This document shows, piece by piece, positions 1-11,093 of a stretch of DNA of 64,000 nucleotides (position 1 is its first letter; each line of letters opens with the position of its first letter). The notes beneath the pieces are model-generated. The model did not search any database, had not been told where the DNA came from, and saw only the letters and a list, made by a program, of their open reading frames with translations. Source of the stretch: Mycolicibacterium aubagnense (GTDB taxonomy: Bacteria; Actinomycetota; Actinomycetes; Mycobacteriales; Mycobacteriaceae); contig NZ_AP022577.1 of the NCBI RefSeq assembly GCF_010730955.1, positions 930,001-994,000 on the forward strand, written 5' to 3'. A program made the position numbers and the translations under genes.

Positions 1-1
1 C

Positions 2-262
2 CCGGGCAATCTCGATTTCGTGTTCATCGACCACGACAAGGCCGCCTACCTCAACGATCTGACGTCGATCATGGAGCGCGGTTGGCTGCGCCACGGCGCC
101 GTGGTCGTCGCCGACAACGTCAAGGTGCCCGGCGCGCCGGCCTACCGCGCGTACATGCGGGAGCAGGAGGGCAAGCACTGGCACACGCTGGAGCACCCCA
201 CCCACGTCGAGTACCAGAAGACGCTGCCCGACCTGGTGCTCGAGTCCGACTACTTGGGCTGA
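2..262 (+). CDS. O-methyltransferase, COMT-like (C-terminal part, 5' end outside window)
   Basis: The reading frame is open from the first bases of the window, so this is the C-terminal ~86 residues of a longer protein. The segment NLDFVFIDHDKAAYLNDL carries the D-H-x-K arrangement of metal-dependent catechol-type O-methyltransferases (metal and catalytic Lys region), followed by a GAVVVADNV strand typical of the class I SAM fold. In M. tuberculosis a catechol-O-methyltransferase-like gene (Rv1703c) lies near xerD, which agrees with this position. The true substrate cannot be read from the sequence. Its last 13 bp overlap the end of the convergent membrane-protein gene. Confidence 0.8.
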   Translation, partial: PGNLDFVFIDHDKAAYLNDLTSIMERGWLRHGAVVVADNVKVPGAPAYRAYMREQEGKHWHTLEHPTHVEYQKTLPDLVLESDYLG

Positions 263-627
263 CGGTCGTCCACCGGCTTGGCCGGGCGCTGCCACGGCCA
301 CGAACCGGTCATCTCGACCTGCAGCGAGAAGCTCAGGAAGGTTCGGATCGCGACGATGCCGGCGAGCACCGCGACGCTCTGCGCGGTCGGCGTGACGGCC
401 ACGGTCCGGATGATGTCGGCCGCGACCAGAAATTCGAGCCCAAGCAGGATCGAACGGCCGAGCTGCCTGCGGAACGCGTCGTAGACGCCGCCCGCCGATT
501 CGCCCTCAGTGCCGCGCACCCTGACCATCGTCGCGGCCAAGGCGATCACCGCACCGCCGACGATCACGGCGACACCGACGGCATCGATCACCTTGCCGGT
601 CGTCTCGACGACGTCGTAGAAGGCCAT
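250..627 (-). CDS. DUF1622 family small membrane protein
   Basis: 125 residues with about three hydrophobic helices (residues ~15-36, ~60-78 and ~82-105) and a short charged linker GTEGESAGG between the first two. The FRRQLGRSILLGLEFLVAADIIRT block is the hallmark of DUF1622 proteins, inner-membrane proteins of unknown function. ATG 627 is preferred to GTG 630 because a TAGCAT hexamer (634-639) lies exactly 6 nt upstream and there is no Shine-Dalgarno, so the mRNA is probably leaderless. It is convergent with the methyltransferase gene and overlaps it by 13 bp. Confidence 0.8.
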   Translation of the reverse strand: MAFYDVVETTGKVIDAVGVAVIVGGAVIALAATMVRVRGTEGESAGGVYDAFRRQLGRSILLGLEFLVAADIIRTVAVTPTAQSVAVLAGIVAIRTFLSFSLQVEMTGSWPWQRPAKPVDDRQPK

Positions 628-659
628 CACCGGATGCTAGCTCCGGCGAACCCTCATCC

Positions 660-1636
660 TTATCTGGCGCGCGGGTGCGCGCCGGCCCACACTTCACGCA
701 GGGCGCTGACGGTCACCAGGGTGTAGATCTGCGTCGTGGTGACCGATGCGTGGCCGAGTAGTTCCTGCACGACGCGCACGTCGGCGCCGCCTTCGAGCAG
801 GTGCGTGGCGAACGAGTGCCGCAGGGTGTGCGGCGAGACTGCCGCCGTGATGCCGGCCCGTTCGGCGGAGTCCTGCAACACCTGCCAGGCGCTCTGCCGG
901 GACAACCGGCCGCCGCGCGCGTTCAGGAAGATCGCGGGCGTGCCTTTGCCGCGGCGCGCCAGGTCGGGACGGCCCCGGACCAGGTAGGCGTCCAGTGCCG
1001 TGACGGCGGGCCGGCCGATCGGCACCAGCCGCTGCTTGCCGCCCTTGCCGTGCAGCATCACCGACCGGGACTCGGTGTCGACGTCGTCGCGATCGAGGCC
1101 CACGGCCTCGGAGATGCGCGCGCCGGTCGAATACAGCAGTTCCAGCAGGGCGCGGTTGCGCAGCGTCAGCGGATTGTCGGCGTCGCTGTCGCCGCCGGCG
1201 CCGTCGAGCAGGGCCAGCACGTCGTCGTAGCTGAGGCTCTTGGGCAGCCGACGGCCCGGTGTCGGCGGCTTCACGCTGCGCGCGACATCGGTGGCGGTAA
1301 GGCCTTCGGCGGCGGCGAACTTGTGCAGCCCGCGTACCGCGATGACGGCCCGTGCGGCCGATACCGACGACAAGGCGACGACGCCGTTTTCCGGGTCACC
1401 TTGTCGCAACGCGACCAGGAACTCGCTGACGTCGGTCTCGGTGACCGCGCCCAGATCATCGATGCCGCGGCTGGCCAGATGCGCGGTGTACCGCTTGATG
1501 TCACGCCGATAGGAGCTCAGCGTGTTCGCCGCGACGCCCCGCTCGATGCTGAGGTGGTTCAGGTAGCCCTGAACCTGCTCCTCGAGCCGAGAACGGACTC
1601 CCATTGAGGCCGCAGCCGCCGAAGCCGCCACCGTCA

Positions 1637-1637
<1 letters not shown>
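660..1637 (-). CDS. xerD: site-specific tyrosine recombinase XerD
   Basis: 325 residues, the usual length. It resolves chromosome dimers at dif with XerC. The N-terminal SAM-like core-binding domain spans residues ~15-110 and the catalytic domain ~130-325. All catalytic residues are visible: Arg174 ([10 protein letters not shown]), Lys201 (GKGGKQR), His270 and Arg273 ([12 protein letters not shown]), His296 (LLGHASV) and the nucleophile Tyr305 (TTTQIYT). The ATG at 1637 shares its A with the stop of the Nudix gene (TGATG), which indicates translational coupling. A longer in-frame extension to 1685 would run into the upstream gene and is rejected. Confidence 0.95.
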
Positions 1638-4049
<2,412 letters not shown>

Positions 4050-4080
4050 CTACCTGGGGCCTGCCGACCCACGGAGTTTC

Positions 4081-4086
4081 ACCCTA
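4081..4086 (-). promoter_or_regulatory. candidate -10 box for the pyrG operon
   Basis: On the minus strand TAGGGT (4086-4081) fits the mycobacterial SigA -10 pattern TAnnnT. Transcription would start near 4074 and give a ~64-nt 5' UTR for pyrG, which has its own Shine-Dalgarno. No convincing -35 was seen. Confidence 0.35.
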
Positions 4087-4142
4087 TCACCGACCGGCGC
4101 GAGCCGGGACTGACGCGCCGGTGACGGTCGCCACGACCCGGA

Positions 4143-5084
4143 TTACTGCAGGACGGTCACCGAGCTCGCACCGCGACCGATGCCGAGCTGCGCCGGATGG
4201 CCGCCGGAGATCAACTGCTGCAACGCCAGGACGGCGGTGATCCGGCCGGCCTGAGTGTTGATGTCATCGACGGTGCCGACCGCACCGGACAGTCCGGCGT
4301 CGGAGCGCACGACCGCCACCGCCGCCGTACCCGAGGCACAGCCGTCCCGGCCCGCCACCAACGTGCCCGTACCGCGCGGAGCCAGGCCCGAGGCCAGTCG
4401 GGCCACCGTGGCACCGCGGTTGCCGGCGTCGTCACCCAGCGCGCCGCCGGTGACGATCAGCGCCGTGTCGGCGACCCCGACGCGCTGACTGCCGTAGGTG
4501 ATGAAGCCGGTGTCACGCAGGGTGGCCAGCACGGTGTCGCGCTGCATGTCGTCCACGGGCAGCACCGCCGGGTTGCGGTCACGCAGCAGCGTGATGCCCA
4601 GCAGGTCACCGGCCTGCGACCCCTGATCGACGCTGCGGGTGCTCAGCTGACGCCCTGCCGGCACGATCGGCGAATTCACCACCGACAGCAGCTTCTCCGA
4701 GGCGTTGGCGTCCACGAACTGCTGGGTGAGCGCGATGGTGCCGGTCACCGAACCGCCGGCGGCCGCAACCAGTTTCGCGGCCGAGTCGACATCGTCAGTG
4801 GCAGCGTCGGGCGTGCGGAACACCACGACAGACTTCCCCGCCAGCGCGTCGCGCACCATGCGCGGTGACATCTGGGCGTCGAACTCGCCTGCCGCACTGA
4901 GCTTCTGGTTCAGTGCGTTCTTCTCGTCGGTGAGGGTGTTGATCTGGTTCTGCAACTCGTGTTTGTCGTCACGCAATCCGGACAGCAGCGTGTTGGACAA
5001 CAGACCGGAACCGAGCATCACCCCGATGGCCAGCGCCAGGAACACCGCGGCCAGCGAGATCGCATGCGAGCGTAGGGAAATCAT
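4143..5084 (-). CDS. mctB: copper-transport outer-membrane-associated protein MctB
   Basis: 313 residues, homologous to Rv1698 (MctB), reported in M. tuberculosis to limit intracellular copper and proposed as a channel-forming envelope protein. A single N-terminal hydrophobic segment (AISLAAVFLALAIGVMLGSGLL, residues ~8-29) can act as signal or anchor, followed by a coiled-coil stretch (DDKHELQNQINTLTDEKNAL). The rest is Ala/Gly/Val-rich and predicted exported. It starts 7 bp after the steA stop, so the two are cotranscribed. The copper role comes from the family; no metal motif is obvious here. Confidence 0.88.
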   Translation of the reverse strand: MISLRSHAISLAAVFLALAIGVMLGSGLLSNTLLSGLRDDKHELQNQINTLTDEKNALNQKLSAAGEFDAQMSPRMVRDALAGKSVVVFRTPDAATDDVDSAAKLVAAAGGSVTGTIALTQQFVDANASEKLLSVVNSPIVPAGRQLSTRSVDQGSQAGDLLGITLLRDRNPAVLPVDDMQRDTVLATLRDTGFITYGSQRVGVADTALIVTGGALGDDAGNRGATVARLASGLAPRGTGTLVAGRDGCASGTAAVAVVRSDAGLSGAVGTVDDINTQAGRITAVLALQQLISGGHPAQLGIGRGASSVTVLQ

Positions 5085-5091
5085 CGTCCGG

Positions 5092-6276
5092 CTAGCTCAC
5101 CAGTCCCTGGGCCCACAGCAGGAAGCGGTTCCAGTAGTCGGTCGCCAGGTGCAGGACAGTCGCGTCGGCGCGCGCGACGTACAGCGCGACGATGACGGCC
5201 ACCAGCATCGCCAGCACCAGCAGCGCGATGGCGCCGCCGGACACCCGGCTGCGGTACAGCGTCGCAACAGCTTTCGCGTCGACCAGCTTCTCCCCCACCT
5301 TCAGGCGGGTCAGGAACGTCGAGGGGGTGCTCGACTGCCGGGTGCGGTCGAAGAACTCTTCGATGTTGGCACGGTGGCCGGCGGTGACGATCAGCGCGGC
5401 ACCGTGGTGGTCGACGAGCAGCAGCGCCAGGTCCGCCGCCGAGCCGGCGGCCGGGAAGGTCATGGCACCGACGCCCAGATCCTGAATGCGCTCAAGTCCT
5501 TTGGCATGGCCGTCGGCGTCGGCGGGCAGCACCACCTGGGCGCCCGACCGCAACACGTCGGCGCTCATCTCCTCGGGGTCACCGACGATCAGCGCCGGCC
5601 GGTAGCCGGCTTTGCGCAGCGTGTCCGCGCCGGCACCGACACCGACGAGCACCGGCTGGTACTCCTTGATGAACGGCTTGATGGCCTTCAGGTCACCCTC
5701 CGCACTGGGGTCGTCGGTGACGACCACGACATGCCGGCGATTCACGTCGACGTCGATGTCGGGGATGCCCATGCCGTCGATCAGCAGCGGGCTCTCGCTG
5801 CGGATGAACTCGATGGTGTTGCCGGCGAAGGCTTCCAGATGCGCGACCAGGCCGCTCTTGGCCTCGTGCATCATCTCGTGAATCTGCTCGTCGCTGCGTT
5901 CGTTGCCGAGGACCAGGCGGCGGTCGCCGTTGTAGATGCCGCCGTTGTGCAGCCGCACCTTGGCGCCGTCCTTGACCTTCTTGAAGACGTCCGGGCCAGT
6001 CTCGTCGATCAACGTAACCCCGTTGGCGACAAGCACTTCCGGTCCCAGGTTCGGGTAGCGGCCCGAGATGGACGACGACGCGTTGACGACCGCGGCGACC
6101 TCGGCCTCCACCAGCGCGTCGGCGGTGATGCGGTCGAGGTCGAGCGCGTCGAGGATGACGATGTCCCCCGGACCGACGCGGCGCAGCAGTCGGTCGATGT
6201 CACGGTCTACGCGGGCGGTTCCAGTCACGCCCGGCTTCGGTCCGGCATTTCGGGTGAGCAGCGCAGCCATCTTCAT
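5092..6276 (-). CDS. steA: SteA-like cytokinetic ring protein
   Basis: 394 residues, orthologous in position and sequence to Rv1697. Actinobacterial SteA works with the membrane protein SteB in septal cell-wall hydrolase control during daughter-cell separation. A large cytoplasmic region shares blocks such as VVNASSSISGRYPNLG, VGVGAGADTLRKAGYRP and LPADADGHAKGLERIQDLG with thiamin-pyrophosphokinase-like folds. One transmembrane helix lies near the C-terminus (AIALLVLAMLVAVIVAL). ATG 6276 matches the family N-terminus and lies exactly 6 nt after a CAGAAT hexamer, with no Shine-Dalgarno, so it is probably leaderless. mctB follows after 7 bp. Confidence 0.88.
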   Translation of the reverse strand: MKMAALLTRNAGPKPGVTGTARVDRDIDRLLRRVGPGDIVILDALDLDRITADALVEAEVAAVVNASSSISGRYPNLGPEVLVANGVTLIDETGPDVFKKVKDGAKVRLHNGGIYNGDRRLVLGNERSDEQIHEMMHEAKSGLVAHLEAFAGNTIEFIRSESPLLIDGMGIPDIDVDVNRRHVVVVTDDPSAEGDLKAIKPFIKEYQPVLVGVGAGADTLRKAGYRPALIVGDPEEMSADVLRSGAQVVLPADADGHAKGLERIQDLGVGAMTFPAAGSAADLALLLVDHHGAALIVTAGHRANIEEFFDRTRQSSTPSTFLTRLKVGEKLVDAKAVATLYRSRVSGGAIALLVLAMLVAVIVALYVARADATVLHLATDYWNRFLLWAQGLVS

Positions 6277-6282
6277 GCGTCG

Positions 6283-6368
6283 ATTCTGTCGACGAACCCT
6301 CAAGTAGAGGTGGAGGCGCGCCGTAACAACAGCCTCAGAAGTTTTCTTTTGTCACATCTGTAACAGCC
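6283..6368 (-). promoter_or_regulatory. steA promoter region with MtrA-like direct repeats
   Basis: The -10 candidate CAGAAT (6288-6283) is placed for a leaderless start at ATG 6276. On the plus strand, GTCACATCT (6351-6359) and GTAACAGCC (6360-6368) form an adjacent 9-bp direct repeat of the GTnACA type described for the response regulator MtrA, and a third copy GTAACAACA lies at 6323-6331. The -35 is weak, as expected for an activated promoter. The regulator assignment is inferred from motif shape only. Confidence 0.45.
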
Positions 6369-6376
6369 AATCGGTC

Positions 6377-6934
6377 TCAATCTCGCTTCGCCGCATAGTG
6401 CCGAGCCGCCTTGGCGCGGTTGCCACAGGTCGTCATCGAGTGCCACCGCCGGGTGCCGTTCTTCGAGGTGTCGAAGAACCAGAGCACGCAATGCGGATGT
6501 GCGCATTGCTTGATCCGGCCGGCCGACTCGGCCAGCAGTTGCAGCAGGTTGTCGGCGGCGAGCCAGCCGGGCAGCCATTCAGATCGCGGCACCTCCACGT
6601 CGTCGCGCGGCCCGGAATCGGCGAGGGTCCGCCGGATGCGACCCTGGTCGAGGACGGCGTTGAGCTGATCGGCGGAACCGCTTGAACGCTCCAAGACCAC
6701 CCGCAAGACCGCCTCACGGGCCTGAACCAGGGCCGCGCGGGTCTTCTCATCGGCGCCACAGCGGTCGCCGAGATCGTTGGCCACCAGCCAACACCGGAGC
6801 CCAGCCACGTCGGTCAGCAGATCCTGTGGCCCGTCCGCCGACATCCACCGAGTGTTCAGCAGATCCAGCGCGAGGGGTTCGCCGACATGCGGCCGCGGAT
6901 CACGCATAGCTGAGATTAACCGCCTCTCCTGCAT
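6377..6934 (-). CDS. ABATE/CGNR zinc-finger domain transcriptional regulator
   Basis: 185 residues. The N-terminal ~120 residues resemble the ABATE (DUF1470) ligand-binding-like domain. The C-terminal ~45 residues form a CGNR zinc finger: CAHPHC, then WFFDTSKNGTRRWHS, then TTCGNRAKAARHY. Such proteins are presumed DNA-binding regulators. ATG 6934 was chosen over the adjacent TTG because GGGAGG (6946-6941) is 6 nt away. The gene diverges from the VOC/PNPOx pair, and a perfect inverted repeat lies in the shared intergenic region, so it is the obvious candidate regulator of that pair and of itself. Confidence 0.85.
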   Translation of the reverse strand: MQERRLISAMRDPRPHVGEPLALDLLNTRWMSADGPQDLLTDVAGLRCWLVANDLGDRCGADEKTRAALVQAREAVLRVVLERSSGSADQLNAVLDQGRIRRTLADSGPRDDVEVPRSEWLPGWLAADNLLQLLAESAGRIKQCAHPHCVLWFFDTSKNGTRRWHSMTTCGNRAKAARHYAAKRD

Positions 6935-6957
6935 CAACAGCCTCCCGACGGTCCCCT

Positions 6958-7010
6958 AACCATCAATCTTCATTTTGATGGTTGACACGCTGCGTCACCG
7001 ATTCTAACCT
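6958..7010 (+). promoter_or_regulatory. promoter with overlapping palindromic operator for the VOC/PNPOx pair
   Basis: AACCATCAA (6958-6966) and TTGATGGTT (6975-6983) form a perfect 9-bp inverted repeat with an 8-bp spacer. It overlaps a near-consensus promoter: TTGACA (6982-6987), 17-bp spacer, TAACCT (7005-7010). Transcription would start near 7017, and GGAGGA precedes ATG 7047. A factor bound at the repeat would cover the -35, which is a repressor layout. Confidence 0.7.
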
Positions 7011-7046
7011 TCAAATATCACTTAACTAGTTACAACGGAGGAACCG

Positions 7047-7508
7047 ATGACCACCGCCATCACAGCCAAGCTCGCCCCCGGCCATGTCGGGCTCAACGTC
7101 ACCAACCTGTCGCGTTCGGTCGAGTTCTACCGGCGCGCTTTGGGTTTCGAACAGCTCGGCATCAACGACGAGGGCGAGCACCGGTACGCCTTTCTGGGCT
7201 CCGACGGCACCCTGCGGCTGACCTTGTGGGAGCAGAGTGACGGTGCGTTCTCCACCCGGACTCCCGGGCTGCACCACCTGTCGTTCCAGGTCGACACCAT
7301 CGAGCAGGTGCAGAACGTGGAGTCGGCGCTCAAAGACCTGGGCGTGGCGTTCGCCCACGATGGCGTGGTGGCACACGGCGAGGGTGCGGCCTCGGGTGGC
7401 ATTTTCTTCACCGACCCCGACGGTATCCGGCTGGAGATCTACGCACCGAACGGTGCCGAGAGTGCGCCGGCGCCCAGTGGTGCCGCCCCCACCTGCGGAT
7501 TCTTCTGA
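7047..7508 (+). CDS. VOC superfamily (glyoxalase/dioxygenase-like) protein
   Basis: 153 residues, one vicinal-oxygen-chelate unit of two beta-alpha-beta-beta-beta modules. The opening GHVGLNVTNLSRSVEFYRRALGF is typical. Metal-ligand candidates are the His of PGHVGL, the His pair in PGLHHLSF and the Glu of GIRLEIYAP. The C-terminal tail (PAPSGAAPTCGFF) is unusual and ends with a Cys. The Shine-Dalgarno GGAGGA is well spaced. It is followed after 8 bp by a flavin-type oxidoreductase gene. A small-molecule detoxification or degradation role is likely, but the substrate cannot be named. Confidence 0.9.
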   Translation: MTTAITAKLAPGHVGLNVTNLSRSVEFYRRALGFEQLGINDEGEHRYAFLGSDGTLRLTLWEQSDGAFSTRTPGLHHLSFQVDTIEQVQNVESALKDLGVAFAHDGVVAHGEGAASGGIFFTDPDGIRLEIYAPNGAESAPAPSGAAPTCGFF

Positions 7509-7516
7509 GCCGCGCC

Positions 7517-8401
7517 ATGAACGCCTACCACGCCGGGGAGCTGGCAGTGCAGCGGCGCATGGGTCAGGCGGAGATCGCTGCCCGCGTCGGCCGGATGATC
7601 CGCAGGCAGATTCCAGCCGCGGCGGCGGCCTTCCTGGTCGAGCAGCCGATGGTCGTGCTGGCCGCGACCGACGACGCGGGCCGCGTGTGGGCCGGTTTGG
7701 TCACCGGCGCCGCCGGGTTCGTGCACGCCGACGACCAGACCATCGCCGTCGACGCCCTGCCCGTCCCCGGCGACCCGCTGCACAATGTCTTCCGCCGGCC
7801 GGACCAACAGGTCGGCATGATCGCGATCGAACCGCAGAGCCGGCGCCGCATGCGGGTGAACGGCACCGCCCAGCCAACCGAGCACGGGCTGCGCATCCAC
7901 CCGGACCAGGTGTACTCGAACTGCCCGAAGTACATCTCACGCAGACACATCGAATTGGTGGACGCCGACGGGCCCGAGCCGGCTGTTCGGCGCGCCGAGG
8001 TACTCGATGAGCGGACACAGCAGATGATTTCTCGCGCCGACACCTTCTTCATCGGATCGGCCGACCCTGAGGGGCACGCCGACGCGTCGCACCGCGGTGG
8101 CAATCCGGGCTTCCTGCAAGTACTTTCGCCGAACCGGCTGCGGTGGCCGGACTACCGCGGCAACTCGATGTTCATGACGTTGGGCAACATCAGCGCCAAT
8201 TCCCGTTGCGGACTGCTGATCCCCGACTGGGACACCGGGACCACCCTCCAGCTCACCGGCACCGCCGAGATCGTCTGGGACGGCGGCGGCCCGGGCCGGC
8301 AGGGTTCAGTGGAGTTCACCGTCGATGAGGTGATCGAGCTGACCGACGCCAGCCCGCTGCGGTGGGGCCACGCCGAGCTCTCGCCCGCCAACCCCACCTG
8401 A
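7517..8401 (+). CDS. pyridoxamine 5'-phosphate oxidase-fold (split-barrel flavoprotein) family protein
   Basis: 294 residues with a split-barrel PNPOx-like arrangement. An N-terminal unit (~30-110) is followed by SRADTFFIGSADPEGHADASHRG and RWPDYRGNSMFMTLGNI (~170-240), the region that contacts FMN in this family. The C-terminus GTGTTLQL-type strand then TGTAEIVWDG closes the barrel. It lies 8 bp behind the VOC gene and shares its promoter. Catalytic function is unknown; family members include FMN/F420/heme-binding enzymes. The convergent recN gene ends 2 bp away. Confidence 0.85.
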   Translation: MNAYHAGELAVQRRMGQAEIAARVGRMIRRQIPAAAAAFLVEQPMVVLAATDDAGRVWAGLVTGAAGFVHADDQTIAVDALPVPGDPLHNVFRRPDQQVGMIAIEPQSRRRMRVNGTAQPTEHGLRIHPDQVYSNCPKYISRRHIELVDADGPEPAVRRAEVLDERTQQMISRADTFFIGSADPEGHADASHRGGNPGFLQVLSPNRLRWPDYRGNSMFMTLGNISANSRCGLLIPDWDTGTTLQLTGTAEIVWDGGGPGRQGSVEFTVDEVIELTDASPLRWGHAELSPANPT

Positions 8402-8403
8402 CA

Positions 8404-10170
8404 CTACGGCGCGGCATGCTCCTGCTGCGCCGCCGCCAACAGCTCGCGGGCATGCGCGCGACCACTGTCGGTGTCGCCGAGCCCGGCCAGCATGCGGGCC
8501 AACTCGGCGACCCGGTCGTCATCTTCGAGGCGGACCACCCTGCTCGACTTCGGGCCGCTCTCCACCACCAGATGCACGTCACCGTAGGCCGCGACCTGCG
8601 GCAGGTGGGTCACGACGATGACCTGATGCGTGCGAGCCAGGCGCGCCAGCCGCTTGCCGATCTGCACCGCGGCGCGGCCACCGACACCGGCATCGACCTC
8701 GTCGAACACCATCGTGGTGCCCACCGAATTCGTGCGCGATGCGACCAGCACCACTTCGAGCGCCAGCATCACGCGCGACAACTCACCGCCCGATGCACTC
8801 TTGGCCAGCGGCAGCACGTCAGAACCGCTGTGCGGCGTGAAACCGAACTCGACGGCGTCGACGCCGTCATGGCCCGCATGTACGGCAGTGCCGTCCGGCA
8901 AGGTCAGCGGTGCGCTGTCGTCGGCGCGCGCCTCCAGCGGCGACACCGCGATGCTGAAGCCGGCCCCGCCCATCGCCAGCCCCGCGAGCTCGGCGGTCAC
9001 CGCCTTCGCCAGGGACTTCGCTGCCTTGGTACGTGCCTTGGTGACCTCGGCGGCGGCGAGCACGACCTTGTCGTGCCGTTCGTCGACCTGCTTCTGCAGT
9101 TCAGCCAGCGCCTCTTCGGAGACGTCGAGCGAAGACAGCCGCTGCCGGGCGTCGGCAGCCCACTGCAACACCCCGTCGATATCCGCGGCGTACTTGCGGG
9201 TGAGGTTGCGCAGCTCGGCCTGACGAGCCAGTTTTGTTTCCAAAGTACTTGCGTCACTGGGCAACTCGGACAGGTAGTCACCGAGCTCACCGGACACGTC
9301 GCCGAGCACCGCCAGCGCCTCACTCAGCCGGTCACCGAGCGCGCGCAGCGCCGAGTCGTCCGTCGCCGACAACACCGACTTGGCCTGTGCCGCGGCATCG
9401 AGTGCCGATGCGGCGTCGTCCGAGGGGCCGTCGCCGAGCTCACCCGACAGCGCGGCACGGGCCGTCTGCGCCGCGTCCCGCAGCGCATCCAGTTCGGACA
9501 ACCGGCGGATGTCGGCCACCAACGCGTCGTCCTCGCCGGCTTCCGGTGCCACGGTGTCGATCTCGTTCAGCCCGAACTGCAGCCGGTCGGCTTCCATCGC
9601 GAGATCCCGCGCCCGCCGCCGCCGGTCGATCAAATCTCTTCGAGCGGTGAGCCATTCGTCACGGAGCTTGCGGTACTTCGCCAGCAGCCCGGTCACGTCG
9701 ACGTAGCGGTCGAGCGCGCCGCGCTGCTCGTCGGGGCGCATCAGCCGCAGCTGGTCGTTCTGCCCGTGCAGGGCCAGCAATTCGGTGGTGAACGTCGCCA
9801 ACGATTTCGCCGGCACGCTCCGACCACCCAGGAACGCCCGTGACGGCCCGTCCTTGCTCACCGACCGCGCGGCGATGACGCTGCCGTCGTCGTCACGGTC
9901 GGCACCGGAAGCTTCCAGAATCTCGTCGACCCGTTCGGACACGCCGTCACCGAGTTCCGTTGTGGTGAAACGACCTTCGACGACAGCCCGGGCAGAGCCG
10001 GAGCGCACCCGGCTGGGATCGGCACGTGCGCCGCCCAGCAGATGCAGGCTGGTGACCACCATCGTCTTACCCGTACCGGTCTCGCCGGTCAGCACAGTCA
10101 GGCCACGGCCGAATTCGGCAGTGGCCGCACTGATGGCGCCGAGCGCCTCGATGCGAATCTCGGTCAGCAT
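8404..10170 (-). CDS. recN: DNA repair ATPase RecN
   Basis: 588 residues, an SMC-like ATPase for double-strand-break repair. Walker A is GETGTGKTMV (~30-40), the central ~170-370 region is coiled coil, and the C-terminal signature SASGGELSRVMLALE and Walker B TMVFDEVDAGVGG complete the ATPase head. ATG 10170 shares its A with the nadK stop (TAATG), so the upstream in-frame extension is rejected. It is the last gene of the tlyA-nadK-recN run, a gene order conserved in actinobacteria. Confidence 0.96.
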   Translation of the reverse strand: MLTEIRIEALGAISAATAEFGRGLTVLTGETGTGKTMVVTSLHLLGGARADPSRVRSGSARAVVEGRFTTTELGDGVSERVDEILEASGADRDDDGSVIAARSVSKDGPSRAFLGGRSVPAKSLATFTTELLALHGQNDQLRLMRPDEQRGALDRYVDVTGLLAKYRKLRDEWLTARRDLIDRRRRARDLAMEADRLQFGLNEIDTVAPEAGEDDALVADIRRLSELDALRDAAQTARAALSGELGDGPSDDAASALDAAAQAKSVLSATDDSALRALGDRLSEALAVLGDVSGELGDYLSELPSDASTLETKLARQAELRNLTRKYAADIDGVLQWAADARQRLSSLDVSEEALAELQKQVDERHDKVVLAAAEVTKARTKAAKSLAKAVTAELAGLAMGGAGFSIAVSPLEARADDSAPLTLPDGTAVHAGHDGVDAVEFGFTPHSGSDVLPLAKSASGGELSRVMLALEVVLVASRTNSVGTTMVFDEVDAGVGGRAAVQIGKRLARLARTHQVIVVTHLPQVAAYGDVHLVVESGPKSSRVVRLEDDDRVAELARMLAGLGDTDSGRAHARELLAAAQQEHAAP

Positions 10171-11093
10171 TACTGGCCGCGCCACCCTTTCACCGGCAAC
10201 CGGAATTTGCGCACCAAACGGTCGGAGAACGGGGCGCTGTCGAGCCGAACCCATTTCAGCGAGACATCACAGCGCGTGACCTCCAGCCGGCCGCCGGCCG
10301 GGACCACCATCTGGCGACGGCCATCGCAGAACACCATGGCGTCATTGTTGCCCGCTTCGACCTCGATCGCGATCGATGCGTCGGGGCTGGTCACCATCGG
10401 ACGGGCGAACAGCGCGTGAGCATTGTTGGGTACCACCAGGATTGCTTCGAGGTCCGGCCACAGGATCGGGCCGCCCGCGGAGAAGGCATAGGCCGTCGAC
10501 CCGGTAGGCGCCGAGACCAGCACACCGTCACAACCGAACGCCGACACCGGACGGCCGTCGACCTCCAGCACCACACTCAGCACACCGAACCGGCTGCTCT
10601 TCTCCAGACTCGCTTCGTTGAGCGCCCAACCGCGTTGCACGATCTCACCGTCAACCCGCACCCCGATATCGAGAGTCATCCGCTTTTCGACCCGGTAGTC
10701 GCGGTCGATGATGCGCTCGAGCACCTGGTCGATGGCCTCGGCTTCCGCTTCCGCCAGGAAACCGATGTGCCCGAGGTTCACCCCGACCACCGGAATCTCG
10801 GCATTGCGGGCCAGTTCCGCCGCCCGCAGGAAGGTGCCGTCGCCGCCGAGTACCAGCACCAGTTCGCAGCCGTCGGCCGCGTGCTGGTCGGGATCGACGA
10901 CCGTGATGTCGACACCCAGTGCCCGCATGTGGTCCGGCGCCAGGTGCAGAGCACCGCGGTCGACGGCCTCGGCGGCAAGCACCCGCAAACCGATTCCGTT
11001 GTCGCCCAGCACTTTTTCCACGCGGGTCGCGGTATCGGTGGCTTCATCGCGGCCGGTGTGGATCACCAGCAGCACGGTCCGTTCACGTGTCAC
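10170..11093 (-). CDS. nadK: NAD kinase
   Basis: 307 residues. Phosphorylates NAD to NADP using ATP or polyphosphate (PpnK). The diagnostic GGDGT motif is in [15 protein letters not shown] (~75-90), followed by the NE/D signature in [11 protein letters not shown] and [16 protein letters not shown] (~190-205), the conserved second motif. GTG 11093 overlaps the tlyA stop (GTGA), and the recN start overlaps its own stop, so translation of the three genes is coupled. Confidence 0.96.
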   Translation of the reverse strand: MTRERTVLLVIHTGRDEATDTATRVEKVLGDNGIGLRVLAAEAVDRGALHLAPDHMRALGVDITVVDPDQHAADGCELVLVLGGDGTFLRAAELARNAEIPVVGVNLGHIGFLAEAEAEAIDQVLERIIDRDYRVEKRMTLDIGVRVDGEIVQRGWALNEASLEKSSRFGVLSVVLEVDGRPVSAFGCDGVLVSAPTGSTAYAFSAGGPILWPDLEAILVVPNNAHALFARPMVTSPDASIAIEVEAGNNDAMVFCDGRRQMVVPAGGRLEVTRCDVSLKWVRLDSAPFSDRLVRKFRLPVKGWRGQ

